A stretch of DNA of 64,000 bases from Sorex araneus (GCF_027595985.1 NC_073305.1:113835759-113899758), one strand, 5' to 3'; positions 21,393 to 32,957 are shown, counted from the first letter of the stretch. The notes: generated by a model from the sequence alone, not told the origin. Translations and numbers: made by a program.

Positions 21393-21577
21393 TTCTTTTT
21401 TTTTTTTTTTTTGCTTTTTGGGTCACACCCAGCGATGCTCAGGGGTTACTCTTGGCTCTGCACTCAGGAATCACTCCTGGCAGTGCTTGGGGGACCATAT
21501 GGGATGCTGGGAATCGAACCTGGGTTGGCCGAGTGCAATGCAAATGCCCTACCCACTGTACTATTGCTCCAGCCCCC
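21393..21577 (-). mobile_element. SOR SINE with TSD
   Basis: Minus-strand copy with a 16-T A-tail; AAGAATAATTCT flanks both sides. It faces the plus copy 40 bp upstream as an inverted pair. Confidence 0.93.
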
Positions 21578-21739
21578 CTAAAGAATAATTCTGACTTAGA
21601 GTCAGAAATAATCTCCTTACAGTTTTCTCTTTAGATTTCCTGAAATATAGTAAGAGCTCATAATATGCATCTACTAGATGTTAGTGGATAAACTCATGGT
21701 GAAGAAATTGAGAAAAAATCAGTTGTGAAATTGAGAAAA

Positions 21740-22402
21740 AAATACACTTACTCTGCATGTGGTGACCTAGTTTATTCTAAACACCACATATGGTCCTTCA
21801 GGAGTGAAGGACCTTCAGGAGAACCATCAGGAGTGACCAAAGCACAGAGAAAAGAGTAAGCCCTGAGCACCACCAGATGTAACCTCAAAATAAAATCAGA
21901 CAAAATATTGAATTAGAAATTTAACTGTCTTGTGAAGAATATCTAAAATGAATAGTGACAAAATAAAAAACCTAAAACAAATTGCTTAAATCTTAAAGCA
22001 CAAATTGTTTGTAAAAGAGAAAGTTGACCCATATGTTTTTACATTTCTTTAATGAACTAGTGAATGAATGAATGGTGTCAGGAGTCTCTTTCTAGGATCC
22101 CTGTGAACCACATCCCTAGGTGACAATAGATTTATTTTGGTGAAAAAAAAAATGAGAACATATCTTGTCGTCTTTTGATACTACGTTATCAACAGTAACA
22201 TTGACCGAGAAGAAGTTCTCCAAATACTTTTATTTATTTTGGTTTTGGGGCCACACCCGGTGATACTCAGGGGTTACTCCTGGTTTGGTGCACAGGAATT
22301 ACTCCTGAAAATGCTCAAGAGACCAATTTAGATGCTGAGGATTGAACCCAGGTCAGCTAATGCAAAGCAAATGCCCTACCTGCTATACTATCGCCCTGGC
22401 CC
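21740..22402. mobile_element. Two SOR SINEs, opposite strands
   Basis: 21,740-21,895 (plus, diverged: CACCAGATGTAACCTCAAAA end) and 22,232-22,402 (minus: GGGGCCACACCCGGTGATACTC..GGATTGAACCCAGGTC). Confidence 0.8.
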
Positions 22403-22721
22403 TCCAAATACTTTTAACGCATTCCAAATTAGTGTTTGGAGAGCCTCTGATTTCTCCAAAATTATTTTAAATAGTAATGATAGAATTACTGTAAAAAAAC
22501 CTATATCTGTGATTTGCAAATATGAACAGAATTGAATTTCGGTGGGCAATGACTACTTTTTATTATCTTGCAATATGTCAAAGACCTTAAGACAATGAAT
22601 ACTGGACATAATATGGCAAAATCTTGACTCAAGGGGCAACTTATAGACTTTGTAAGTCTATTTGTAAGATCCATCCATAGACTAACTTTAGCAAAAGGCA
22701 AATAAAAATGCAGGAAGTGGG

Positions 22722-22894
22722 GCGGGAGCGATAGTACAGTGGGTAGAGGCTTTGCCTTGTACAACGCGGCTGACCCGGTCTTGATCCCAGGCATCCCATA
22801 AGGTCCCCCAACCACGCCAGGAGTAATTCCGGAGCAAAGAGCCAAGAGTAATCCCTGAGCATCGCTGGGTGTGACCCAAAAAGAAAAAAAAAAG
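22722..22894 (+). mobile_element. SOR SINE with short TSD
   Basis: GGCGGGAGCGATAGTACAGTGG head to AAAAAGAAAAAAAAAAG tail, flanked by TGCAGGAAGT on both sides. Confidence 0.9.
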
Positions 22895-23929
22895 TGCAGG
22901 AAGTACTAAATCAAAGTTACAAGAGCTTTAAAGAGCAGTTAATTTCTCTATAGAAGGGGGAAGGGAAAAAAGCAAACGAGACAAATGTACTCTAGTGACA
23001 GATGCCCTGCAGACTTCTCTAACTGAAGAAGAGCTCTAGTTACAGAGGAACTCAAAGAATGAGGAGGCGAGGAGAATAGTGTTTTGTGCGAGGGATTGAA
23101 CCCAGGGCCTTGAATGGACCTCCAAACCCCAGTTGGTGATAATTTTTAAAAATGCAGATGCCACAGTAGTCATATCCTCTATTCATTTTCTTGTTGTTGT
23201 TGGTTTTGCATGTTTTGGGGTTACACCCCACCGTGCTGGCTGCGGATGCTCTAGTACTTACCCTGCTAAGCTCTCTCTCCTGCCTCTGAGCAATTTCTAA
23301 TAAGGTAAATGAGATAGTGATTAATACCTAGACATTCAGGGCGGGGCGAGGGGTGTGTGTGGAATAATAAAGACTTTTCTCCTTAGTGGAAAGATGCTGT
23401 GAGCAAACTCAAAAAATTCTCCATAGAAGCAATGAACACTGTATTTATGATTCTAAGATGTTATTTGGTTTTATTTTACCATTATTTTCATCTTGGTAAA
23501 TTTTAAGTCTTAATAACTGGCAGTCTATTAAAAACATTTCCTTAAAATATTATTAGCCCTCCCTATTTGCACTTGGTTTTTCCTTATAAAGGAGAAGGGG
23601 AAAAAATCCAAATAGGCATTATAAATATCCTTCCTCATTTAATTATTCATTCATGTAAATATATACATGCTATCTTCTTTTTGGGAGGAATTCAAGGACC
23701 AAAATCCTCTTAAACGCGCCTCCACAGTTTCTGGCACTTTGGGAATCATTTCAATATATGGGACAGCACCTGGCTCGTGCTTGCAGGATTTTTATTGGCT
23801 TCCCCTCGCTATTCCTCTCAAGGGGGAAAAAAAAAATGTCTTCCTGGGAGAAATGGGTGTGTTTCTAACCAATTCCAACCGCGCTCCAGTGCACGCTCCC
23901 TCTTTGTGTCTGTGGGCATAGCAGTTTTT
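22895..23929. other. Mainly unique DNA upstream of the CpG island
   Basis: Old SOR fragments at about 23,075-23,150 and 23,205-23,285 (minus). The last 250 bp carry CCAAT-type boxes (ATTGG at about 23,795; CCAAT at about 23,872) facing the island, compatible with promoter flank. Confidence 0.45.
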
Positions 23930-24570
23930 CCCAGACTCGGGTGCGGTTCTCCGCTGCGCCGAACCCCCGTGAGACTCTGACTCCAGTTCTGAGGTCCTGG
24001 GGAGGCCCGCGCAGCACCCCCCCCCCCCCCCCGAGAATAGGCTTGCACCGCGCCGTGGGACTCGGCAGCCGCGCTAGGCTACGGCAGGGCAGCCAGCACC
24101 CGCGCTCGGTCGGCCCCCAGCGCGCCCCGGAGCGGCTCCGGCAACCCCTTGGCCTCAGCGGCCCGGCGCTAGCAAACAGCAGGCGGCGGGTGCCGGTGTC
24201 CGCGGGCCTCGGCTGGGCGGCCCGGGGATCGGGGATCTCCAGCGCGCCCCGGGACGCCGCGACCCAGGGTTCGGCGCGGGCCGAGCGGGGCGGGGGGGGC
24301 CCGCACGCGCGGAGAGCAGAGCCGCCCGGCAGGCCCCAGCCCGGCGGCCAGGCCCCGGGAGGGCGCCGAGGAAGTCGGCCGCTGACTGCGGAGGGCGGCG
24401 CGCGCTCCGCCACCTTCCGGCGCGGCGCCCCAGCCCCGAACGTCCGTTCCCGGGGCCGGAAGGAAGTGCGGGACCTCCGCCCGCCCGCAGCCGTCCGTCA
24501 CCCGCCGCCCGCGCCCAGGCCCGGGCAGGCGCGACCTGGCTCCCTCCCTGCCCCCCTAGGCCAGACTTGC
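23930..24570. promoter_or_regulatory. CpG island without an assigned gene
   Basis: A 640-bp block of very high GC and dense CpG, sharply different from its AT-rich flanks and about 5 kb upstream of ZNF292 exon 1. It contains an 18-base C run near 24,016 and two ETS-type motifs (CTTCCGG at 24414-24420 and CCGGAAGGAAGT at 24456-24467). No ATG with recognisable protein homology follows on either strand. It may be an alternative ZNF292 promoter, a lncRNA promoter or an orphan island. Confidence 0.6.
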
Positions 24571-24663
24571 TAGAATACTGGAGGAGGAAACACAAAACCC
24601 TACCAACGTGCATCCCGCGCTGTCTAGGAACTCATGGAGCTGGAGGTGGACTCGGCCGGGAGG

Positions 24664-25008
24664 TCACGTCTCTCCTTTTATTAATTTTTTGAAATGTTTT
24701 TTAAAATTTTATTGAATCACTGTGAGATAGACCCTGACAAAGCTGCTCATGATTAGATTTCAGTCATACAGTATTCCAGCACCCATCCATCTCCATTACT
24801 GTACATTTCCCACATTTCCCAGCACCAGTGTCCCCAGGTACCCTCCCATCACCTCCTGCCTCTCCCCCACCCCCCACCAGCCTGCCCTTATGGCGAGAGC
24901 TTTACTTTTCTCTCTGTCTCAGTCTCTGATTCTGTGATTCTGGAATATTTTCCATAACTTTTCAGTATCAATATTGCAAACTACAGAGAGAGAGAGAGAG
25001 AGAGATTT
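24664..25008 (-). mobile_element. L1 3' UTR
   Basis: Minus-strand L1 tail (TTTATTGAATCACTGTGAGA on plus, then TTCAGTCATACAGTATTCCA and a C-rich block); a short (GA)n lies at its 5' side (24,985-25,004). Confidence 0.85.
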
Positions 25009-25263
25009 ATGGACCTCTCTCAAATCTCCCAGACTTCCTCTAAAATCTAGTCTGTGGGTGTGAAAGTTGATAGGATCCTATTGCCCCACCGCTGCCCCAC
25101 GGCTTCGGCTTCGAGCTTTGCACCTATTAAGCATGTGCACTCCCGTGCAGGTACTTAGTTCCCCAGATAGGCAGCGGAGGCCTTTAGCCTTTGGGTTTAT
25201 TTATTCCTTGCTCTAAGGCACAGGTCTCTGAATTCATTCCCCCAGAAAATATCTCTGTAAGTA

Positions 25264-25270
25264 GTGTGTG

Positions 25271-25301
<31 letters not shown>

Positions 25302-25302
25302 A
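25264..25302 (+). repeat. (TG)n microsatellite
   Basis: About 19 TG units with one TTTG break. Confidence 0.97.
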
Positions 25303-25344
25303 ATGATTCTGATGGACTGAAAATTTGGTATCTAAAGAACAAAT

Positions 25345-25472
25345 GGGTGGGGGGAGTGTTTGCTTTGCATGGGGCTGATCTGTGCTTAATCCTTGGCATC
25401 CCATGTTTCCCTGAGCATTGCCAGGAGTAATTCCTGAGTGCTGAGCGGGAAGTATCACCCGGTGTGATCTAA

Positions 25473-25539
<67 letters not shown>
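25345..25539 (+). mobile_element. SOR SINE ending in (AG)31
   Basis: Partial plus-strand SOR (GTTTGCTTTGCATGGGGCTG..GAGTAATTCCTGAGTGCTGA). Its AAAACA tail runs directly into an uninterrupted (AG)n at 25,477-25,539. Confidence 0.85.
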
Positions 25540-25542
<3 letters not shown>

Positions 25543-25831
25543 CAAATGCACTTGCCTAAAAATAAAGCATGTGTACTTGTTCCTGCACCTTTCCTATGAA
25601 TTAACATGAGATTTCTGAGATCTATCTCCAAGACAGCTGACATGTCCTGGAAGAGTATCACTAATCCTTCTCATTTATTTCGAACTACATTTCTGGAGAG
25701 ATTCAGTGGACTTTCAAATTTGAGCCTTAGTGAGAAATCTGTGTGTTTTGAGTAGAGTTGACTTTCGTTTGCATAATAGACTCATTTGTTGTAGGCTTTG
25801 TCCTTGCTGTCACTCTTAGACAAAACTTCCA

Positions 25832-26490
25832 AGAGCCTTAGAGTTAGCTCAAAGGGTAAACCACATTGCATGCAGGAGACCAGGGTTAGTTCCCTCAGTA
25901 CACAGTGGGGGTGGGGGCAGGATCACCCATACTGTGCATAACCCCAGAGCACCTCAGGGTGTGGACCCTAAACCAAAACATCCTGCATGCTTCTTCAAAG
26001 CAGTTTTTTTTTAAAAAAATCTGATTTCCACAAATCATTTTTAATCTAGTTCTGATTTTCCCAAACCAATGATTATTAAATTTTACCACTTACTCTTAGT
26101 TCTTATATTTATTTCCCATAGGCACCATACATTTCTGTACCTTTGTAAAGGGGAGTCACTGGAGGAACAGAAAGATAAGGTTCAAAGACATCAAGGACAG
26201 GTTAGGAGAGTGAAAGGCAGAATGAGGAATATTTGCAAGACACTAATAGCACTCACAAATCAATTTGTTAATCAAATCTCCTTGATATTAGGTCTCAGAA
26301 GGCCAGGCCTTGATAATGACTTAATTTCCAAGTATTTACTTAATTTATTCACTTATTTTGTTTTGGGGGCCATATCTGTGGTACAGTAAGTGATACACTC
26401 CTAAGGGTATGCTGGGAACCATTTGGTACCAGGAACTTCGGCATGGAAAACGTGTGCTTAGCCCTGGGACCTATCTTCCTGGTCTTCAAA
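25832..26490. mobile_element. Diverged SOR SINEs
   Basis: 25,832-25,977 (plus; AGAGTTAGCTCAAAGGGTAA..CCCCAGAGCACCTCAGG) and 26,360-26,490 (minus; GGGGGCCATATCTGTGGTAC). The DNA between them appears unique. Confidence 0.6.
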
Positions 26491-26511
26491 TTATTGTTTA
26501 AAAATCTTATT

Positions 26512-26716
26512 TTGAGGGCCAGTAGGACTGCCCCATGGATGGAAACTTGTCACAAGTGGGAGGAAGGGGTAGAGGGCAGTTAGGACAGAGAAAAAACGAC
26601 TGTGACAATGGTAATTGGAAATGATCACTCTGGACAAGAATTGAGTGCTAAAAGTAGGTAAAGGGATATACATGTACCTTACATTACCTGTACCTTAAAC
26701 CATAAGGATGAAAAGG

Positions 26717-26752
<36 letters not shown>

Positions 26753-26925
26753 AAGAGAGAGAGAGAGGTCTATAAATGTAGACTGGAGGCGGGGGTAGAA
26801 GGAAGAAAATTTGTGGTGGGAAATTACACTGGTGAAGGGACCGTTGTTGAAACAATGTATGACTGATATCCAATCATGGGCAACTTTTAACTGTTTCTTT
26901 CATGGTGATTTAATTAAAAAATCCT
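26512..26925 (+). mobile_element. L1 3' UTR with (GA)n tract
   Basis: GTAATTGGAAATGATCACTC, AAAGTAGGTAAAGGGATATA, (GA)n at 26,721-26,767, then GAAATTACACTGGTGAAGGG and TCATGGTGATTTAATTAAAA. Confidence 0.88.
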
Positions 26926-27134
26926 TATATTTTGTGAGACTTTTCTACATATATTTTGCTTACCCCCATTTTGTTTAGACTCATACTTGATGTGAAAATG
27001 TACTTTGCAAATCTTTCATATCTTTCTGGTCTTTGGATTTACTGGAATATTTGTTTAATATTATATTTATCATATTTCACATTTTCAGTGTTAACTTGAG
27101 ATAATGTCAATTGTGGAAACTTTACTTGGACCCA

Positions 27135-27352
27135 GGACTGGAGTGATTTTGCCTTGCATGTGGCTGACCCAGGTTTGATTCCTCCATCCCTCTCGGCAAG
27201 CCATCCAGAGTATCCCACCTGTATGGCAGATCCTGGCAAGCTACCCTGGGGTATTCGTTATGCCAAAAACAGTAACAAGACTCACAATGGAGACATTACT
27301 GATGTCCTCTCAAGCAAATTGGTTAACAATGGGATGACAGTGCTACAGTGCT
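27135..27352 (+). mobile_element. RTE-tailed SINE
   Basis: The head has lost part of its A box, but the B box (AGGTTTGATTCC), body, GTTATGCCAAAAACAGTAAC, and the RTE-like end with GGGATGACAGTGCTACAGTGC tail are present. This is the clearest 3' match to the RTE end at 3,228-3,310. Confidence 0.85.
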
Positions 27353-27684
27353 TATTTGGACCCATGTCACAACTAAAATCCATTAGCCTGCTGCTCCTTT
27401 AACTTTCAGTGAGACTGTTATATCCTTATATCATTTTTTAAATCTAGTTCTGTAGCCTTTGAATGTACTCCCTAGCCTCTTCCATGTGTAAATATTTGAA
27501 GAACCTATCTTAATGTTGAATATTATAATAGTGCACATATATATTGCACTGTTAGTGGTAGTTTTCTTTCCATGAGGGCTTCAGTTGTGTCCTCTTATAT
27601 GAGACTTTATAAGGACACAGCTACCGCTGAGGCATTACAAAACTCTCATACTGGACAACAAACTAATTAGAATACTTCCTTATG

Positions 27685-28150
27685 TTGTTTTGGCCACACC
27701 CCAGGTGCTCAGGGGACCATTTAGTGCCTGAGTTGGAACCCCGCTGCCACATTATCCAGCCCTTTGAGCTCTCTAGCTCCCTTAGAGCCATTTTTTGGTT
27801 TTTGGGCCACACCCAGAAATGCTGAGGGTGGGGGTGGGGTGGGGGGTATGTTACTTTTGGCTCTATACTTAGGCAGCGTGTGGGGGAGGGGTTGATTTAT
27901 GGGATACCGAGGATTGAACCCAGGTTGAACACTGGCAAAGCAAATGCCTCACCTGTTCCACTTTCTCTTCAGCTCCGCCCTAGAACCATTTCTATTAAGA
28001 CCAATTAAATTCTATTAATTTATTTTCTTGGGTGTGTGTGGGTGGGCCGATGCTGGGCCGTGAAGGTTGTTACTTCTGTCTCTTCACTCAGGAATTACTC
28101 CTTTCGGTGCTTGGGGTATCATACGGGATGCACGGGATCAACCCGGTTAC
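27685..28150 (-). mobile_element. Three consecutive SOR copies
   Basis: Fragments at about 27,685-27,765, 27,792-27,985 (with G-rich interruption) and 28,020-28,150, all minus strand, all diverged. Confidence 0.7.
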
Positions 28151-28849
28151 CAGTCCCAATACCAGATACCTTTTGAAATGGACTCTACAGACAATAGGAA
28201 TAATTTTAAATGCGTGTACTTAAAAATTGGAATATGTGGAGTGAAAAGATTATGTGCCTCAGTAGCATCACTGTTTTTGAAATTCTGTCGCCATTCAGTT
28301 GTTAAGGGAGATGATAAAATTCACTCCTCCCTCCCCCAACTTTAGGTTTGAGCTCTAGGATTTTGGTGGTGCCTCTTTCTACTGTTTAGTTCAAGTGTCA
28401 AGTATACATTCCAAGTTATAAATAAAATAAGGTTCAGAATGTCATCTAATTGTAGCAGCACGAAAAAAAGTGCTATTGATATTTACTATTTATAATTTAT
28501 TTTAGCATCAGCTTCTTCTCCTTGGTTGCAATTTTTAATGGAGTACTTTTTTTCTTTTTTCCTGACCTACTTTTTCAAGCGCCTTCATATAGTAGCGTGA
28601 TTTCAGCGATGGTGATAACGTATGTAAGGGAGTCTTAAATCATGGTGAAAGAGATGAGTTAGCTATCCCTTATTCCATCCATATTCTAGATATGTTTCCC
28701 AGGCTTAGAAAGCTGTTCCCAAAGTGCACGCTTTCGTTGTCTTGAAATATTTCAAGCTCTGCTTTCTCTTGTGTGCTCCGCTCTGCGCGCTGACAACTTG
28801 GACCCTCATCCTGCTCGGATTCCAAACGTTATTTTCTCTTTGTTGCCTC
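28151..28849. other. Unique DNA leading into the ZNF292 island
   Basis: AT-rich, free of recognised repeats; GC rises from about 28,730. Confidence 0.5.
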
Positions 28850-29242
28850 CGCCCCTCCAGCTTCTGGTTCTAGGGTGGGAAAGGCGTTCTCGGGGCTAGC
28901 AGAGGCAGCGAATAGAACGGGAAACGATCGGGTACCGCGGGAGTCCCTACAACATCCCTCCCGCCCGGGCTGGTGAGACGTCCAGATCAATTTTGACAGC
29001 TCCAAGTCCCGTTCTGGGGTCCTAGGGTGGGTTTTACCCTCCCGCATCTAGGGCCCGTCTTTCAGGTCAAGGGCAAATACAACAGAGGCACCCGCGGCCT
29101 CCAGCGCTCTCCTTCTCTCGCGCTCTTGCGGAGCCGGGGTACATGGCCTTGGACGACATGGGGGCCCCGGGGAAAGCCGCGCCGGGAACTGGACGCTCGG
29201 GGAGGACGACCCCTCCCGGGGCTTCTCGCCGGTGGCGGCACC

Positions 29243-29519
29243 CACGTGACCGAGAACCAGGGCTGCACCGGCCCGCCCCCTTTTCGGCCGCCGAAGCCCA
29301 CTTCCCGCCCGGGGTAAGTCCAGCGCTGTGGCGCGCGCCGCGCCGACCCCGCCCTTCTCCCTTCCCCTCGCCCGCACCTCCCGGGGGCTCCCAGGCGCTC
29401 CCCGCGCCCCGCCTCCCCCGCCCCCGCGCCTCCGCAGCGGGCCCCTTTGTACGTGCTCGGCGGCGTGCGGGCGCGCGGCACGTGACCGCGCCGAACGTGG
29501 CATTGTGTTATCACGTGAC
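29243..29519 (+). promoter_or_regulatory. Three CACGTGAC E-boxes upstream of ZNF292
   Basis: CACGTGAC occurs at 29243-29250, 29479-29486 and 29512-29519; the last two are 33 bp apart and the last ends 33 bp before the ATG. This octamer suits USF1/2 and MiT/TFE (CLEAR-type) factors. Function is inferred. Confidence 0.6.
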
Positions 29520-29550
29520 CCAGGTGCGTACGCGACGGAGCGGGGTGTGA

Positions 29551-29560
29551 AGATGGCGGA
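29551..29560 (+). promoter_or_regulatory. YY1-like AAGATGGCGG at the ZNF292 start codon
   Basis: The start codon lies inside AAGATGGCGG (start codon at 29553-29555), the classic YY1 core seen around the first ATG of many CpG-island genes. Binding is inferred from motif identity only. Confidence 0.55.
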
Positions 29561-29720
29561 CGAGGAGGCCGAGCAGGAGAGGTTGAGTCGCGGCCGAGGC
29601 GGCTGCGTGGCGGAGCTGCAGCGCCTGGGCGAGCGGCTCCAGGAGCTGGAGCGGCAGCTGCGGGAGAGCCGGGTGCCGGCCGTGGAGGCGGCCACGGAGT
29701 ACTGTCAGCAGCTGTGCCAG
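29553..29720 (+). CDS. ZNF292: ZNF292 coding exon 1 (first 56 codons)
   Basis: This is the first coding exon of zinc finger protein 292, a very large, mostly nuclear C2H2 zinc-finger protein regarded as a transcription factor. The 56 residues start MADEEAEQERLS and continue through CVAELQRLGERLQELE to VEAATEYCQQLCQ, matching the ZNF292 N-terminus as I know it from other mammals. The stretch from about residue 19 to 39 is Leu/Glu/Arg-rich and looks helical. The exon has 168 nt and ends in phase 0 at CAG|GTGAGG, a near-consensus donor. The ATG has a strong Kozak context (A at -3, G at +4) and sits in a CpG island. No in-frame stop separates this ATG from an upstream in-frame ATG at 29,328, so an N-terminal extension cannot be excluded from sequence alone; family homology supports 29,553. 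The zinc fingers lie in downstream exons outside the window. Confidence 0.93.
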
Positions 29721-30700
29721 GTGAGGGCGCCCCGGAGGGTCCCCTCCCCCTTTCCCCCGGCGACCGGGGAGAAGAGTCGGGCGAGCTCGCGCCCGGCGGC
29801 CGTGCGGCGGGGCTCGCGGCTCCCCCGCGCCGTCGGCCGCCGCCACCCGGGCGGGCGCCGGGCGCGTCTGCGGAAGGCGCCTTTGTGTGGCGGCTGCGGC
29901 GGCGGGGCTCTCCGGGCTTGAGGCGGGGGGTGGGGGGCGGGAGAGGGAGATGGGAGTTGTGGCCGGGGCGGAAAATCCCCCCCTCCCCAGGGCCGTGCCG
30001 GACCCCCCCCCCCTCCAAAGCCGGAGGCTCCGCGAGCGAAAGCATTGGGGGCGGGGGAGCCCCGGGTCTTAGTCCGCCGCCTCTTATTGTGCCGGGAGGA
30101 GAGCGGCGCGCGCCCCCTCGCCGACCCCTGCGCGCTGTCCCCCCCGCGCGCCCCCCGCGCCGCCAGCCCCGGGCCTCCCTCCGCTCCCCGCCGCCCGGCC
30201 CCGCGCGCGCTCTCCGCTGTCTCCAGGCCTTTGTTGTAGGACTTTCGCCGCGGGACTGAAGGGGCCTTTGTTGGTGTTCTTTTTTTCAAGGCACCCCCCT
30301 CGTCCGCGCGCACGGACCCCTCCGGTGGGGCGCGGACCGTCTCCCCTGGGCTGCCCGCGCCGGCCCGACGCGCCGCTTCCTTCCTTGGCCCAGGTGGCCG
30401 TCCAGGTCGGGGAGGGGCAGCTGTCCCTCGGGGGCGGCGGCGTCCCCCCCTCCACCTGGGAGCCCGCGCCTTCCCAGGTTCTCTCCCCGCGCCCCTCCTC
30501 CCCCTCGGGCGAGTCCGGCCTCGGAGCCTGCTCTTTTTGCTGCCCTGGGACCGGTGGCTAGGGCAGGGGACAGATCTCGCCTCCCTATTGTACCCCGACG
30601 CGGCTCTCCCCGCCAACCGCGCTGGCACCCCCCACCCTCCTCCTCCTCCCAGCAGTTGGCGTGCGGACGGCGGGCACCTTTTGCTCCCTGGAAATTGGGG

Positions 30701-32775
30701 GTGTGGTGGGAGTTGGGTTCACGTTTGCATGCAAATCTCATCAGTTATCCTTTGAAAGATGTCAAGGGGCTCCTTTGCCTGAGGGCTAGTTAGCGAAAGT
30801 AGTGGTTGCCTGGTTTTCTGAAGGAAGGCAACATTGTACCCATCATGTTTAGAGTTCACTTGCAAGTGTATCGTTTAGACCAGCTGTTCTGCAAAGATAC
30901 TCAGCCCAAGGATCGATCCTCTTAGTATTTCAGACTAGGTTATATTTTCACCTTTCTTTTGAATAAAAGCTTCCGCGTTCTGAATTCTTTTCTTTAAGAT
31001 CAAGGGTACTTGAACCCATACCAAAAAAAAAAGTCTATTGTTCTATGCACATTATTGTCATTATTTGATGGTGGTTCATTTTTTAAAAATTTGGAGCCAT
31101 TATGGGTTGACCATGATCATGGACTTATTTAGGCCTGGTGAAACCTCCTCTCTTAGGTCTTGGCGAATGATCTAATGGCAAAATGATAGTGATTCTATCA
31201 TTCTTTTGAATTTTAATTTTCAAGGGGGGTTGAAATTTACCAGTTTCACTAGACTGGCAGTCCAGCTCATTCTCTCCCCTGCCCCTTCTTGTAGATATAA
31301 AACAAGGCACCTGTGAATAGAGTTCCTTTAATCAGTGACAAGTAATAAAATCTAGCTTTGCTGAAAGATGTCTTAGATAACAGTGCCCACTGTGGGGTTA
31401 AGGCAAAATATTCTTGACCTACACTACTAGCAGAATTAATCTGAGAAACTGAAATCTCAAGCAAGCTCCATTTTTCTGAAAGTACATAACATAAAGGTAT
31501 TCCTTAGAAAATATTTTAAATATATGGAACAATTTTTGTCATTTTGATTAATTTTCCAAGTCATATTGTGATTTCTCTTACTATACACAAAGTATATTAC
31601 ACTACATAAAGTAGCAGTGCACAATAGGTTTACAGCTTTTAAATGGAATATTTAATATACAACGAACTGTATTTTATCCCACAGTGATTTAAAAGCATCT
31701 AAAATCATTCTCTGTTATTTGAATAGGTCCTAGTATATTTGATGTTTGATCTCCTTGAACATTTTATATGTTTACCAACATTTTTTGTGTGTGTGTTTAA
31801 ATTGATGTTTTGCTGATCTTATCAAATGGGAGTTGACTTGAAATATAATTGTTTCTTTAAAATTGTGTCTTGATTAGTATTACTATTTTGATAGGAGGTT
31901 GAGCAAGGCAATAGAATTTATTAAATTTATTGATTTATTTATTAAATAATTATTTTATTAAACCAGCCTATGAACAATGCTAGAAATATGGAGCCAGGCA
32001 TAATGTCTTGTTTTCCAACCTTGAGATTATTATAATTTTATATATTTTTATTAAATGGAATATTTACATGATTGAAAGGGCAAATATGAAGAAATATTTG
32101 CTAGTGTGCTTCAGAGTTATATGTGTTGATGCTCATTGTTTGTGTAATCCATGTTTTGTTTTTAAATTTTAGTTTATATTCTGAATTCTTACCTCAGTGA
32201 AAGGTCAGGTTAAAGAATATACTGAAGCCAAAAATATAGAAGTTACATAGAATATAGATTTTTCTCTTCTAAATGAGGTAGGATAATCTATTTTGAGAAA
32301 TTGAAAAGGAATGAAAGACAGGCTCATTTTTCTCATGATTTTTTTTTTCTATTACTGGGATGATTCCTGGAAGCTTGCCCCACTTTTGCTTTTTTACGTG
32401 AACATTTGCGTAAAGCTTAAGTGGGAGGAAGATAAGGTGATAGAGGATGGGCATATGGGGATGCCTGTCAAAAAACTTATATTAAAAAAACCCTTTGTAT
32501 GTTAACTTTAATCTGGATAGTGTTGTGGATGCGTCTCAATTTTCTTATAGCCATTTTAGAATAAAAATATAAAAAAGCCAAAAAACTGTTTCTTTCATTG
32601 ATTTCTTTTAGATCTCACATTAGCATAAGGAAAATTGGTTGTGATTGGGACTTCTTGGACTAGTTACTGTGTTCCAGTGGGCCAGTGTTCTCCCACGGGT
32701 AGGCACCCCTGGTCATGGTCTCTGGTTCAAGGATCCTAGCTAGAAATCGAGTGTACCTTATGCAGACATAAAAAT
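30701..32775 (+). other. Repeat-poor start of ZNF292 intron 1
   Basis: AT-rich unique DNA with no SINE or LINE recognised over 2 kb. TTTGCATGCAAAT at 30,724-30,736 contains an octamer (ATGCAAAT). No exon signal seen. Confidence 0.5.
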
Positions 32776-32777
32776 TT

Positions 32778-32957
32778 TATTTATTTATTTATTTATTTTT
32801 GGGTCACACCTGGCAATGCACAGGGGTTACTCCTGGCTCTGCACTCAGGAATTACTCCTGACGGTGCTCAGGGGACCATATGGGATGCTGGGATTTGAAC
32901 CCGTGTTGGCTGTGTGCAAGGCAAACGCCCTACCCATTGTGCTATCACTCCAGCCCC
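32778..32957 (-). mobile_element. SOR SINE, near full length
   Basis: Minus-strand copy with (ATTT)n A-tail; flanks AGACATAAAAATTTTA and AGGCATAAAATTTTTA are an imperfect TSD. Confidence 0.93.

Larger units (their letters stand above)
28850..30700 (+). promoter_or_regulatory. ZNF292: CpG-island promoter of ZNF292
   Basis: GC-rich, CpG-dense block surrounding exon 1, with no evident TATA box and no SINE or LINE copy. Three identical CACGTGAC E-boxes lie at 29243-29250, 29479-29486 and 29512-29519, and GC-box-like runs are frequent. The exact transcription start cannot be read from sequence, but it should lie shortly upstream of 29,553. The island continues about 1 kb into intron 1. Long open frames on both strands here come from high GC content and are not called as genes. 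Confidence 0.85.

Noticed and set aside
1..23900. Search for the upstream neighbour gene CGA (next to ZNF292 in human)
   Set aside because: No cysteine-knot hormone alpha-chain exons recognised on the minus strand; the gene is probably further upstream.
23865..24613. Open frames of 110-210 codons on both strands in the upstream CpG island
   Set aside because: Same GC-driven effect; Arg/Pro/Gly/Ala-rich sequence without homology I recognise.
29048..30628. Minus-strand open frames of up to 327 codons
   Set aside because: Stop codons are rare in this very GC-rich island; composition is Pro/Arg/Gly/Ala in all frames, no recognisable domain, and they run antisense over a real exon.
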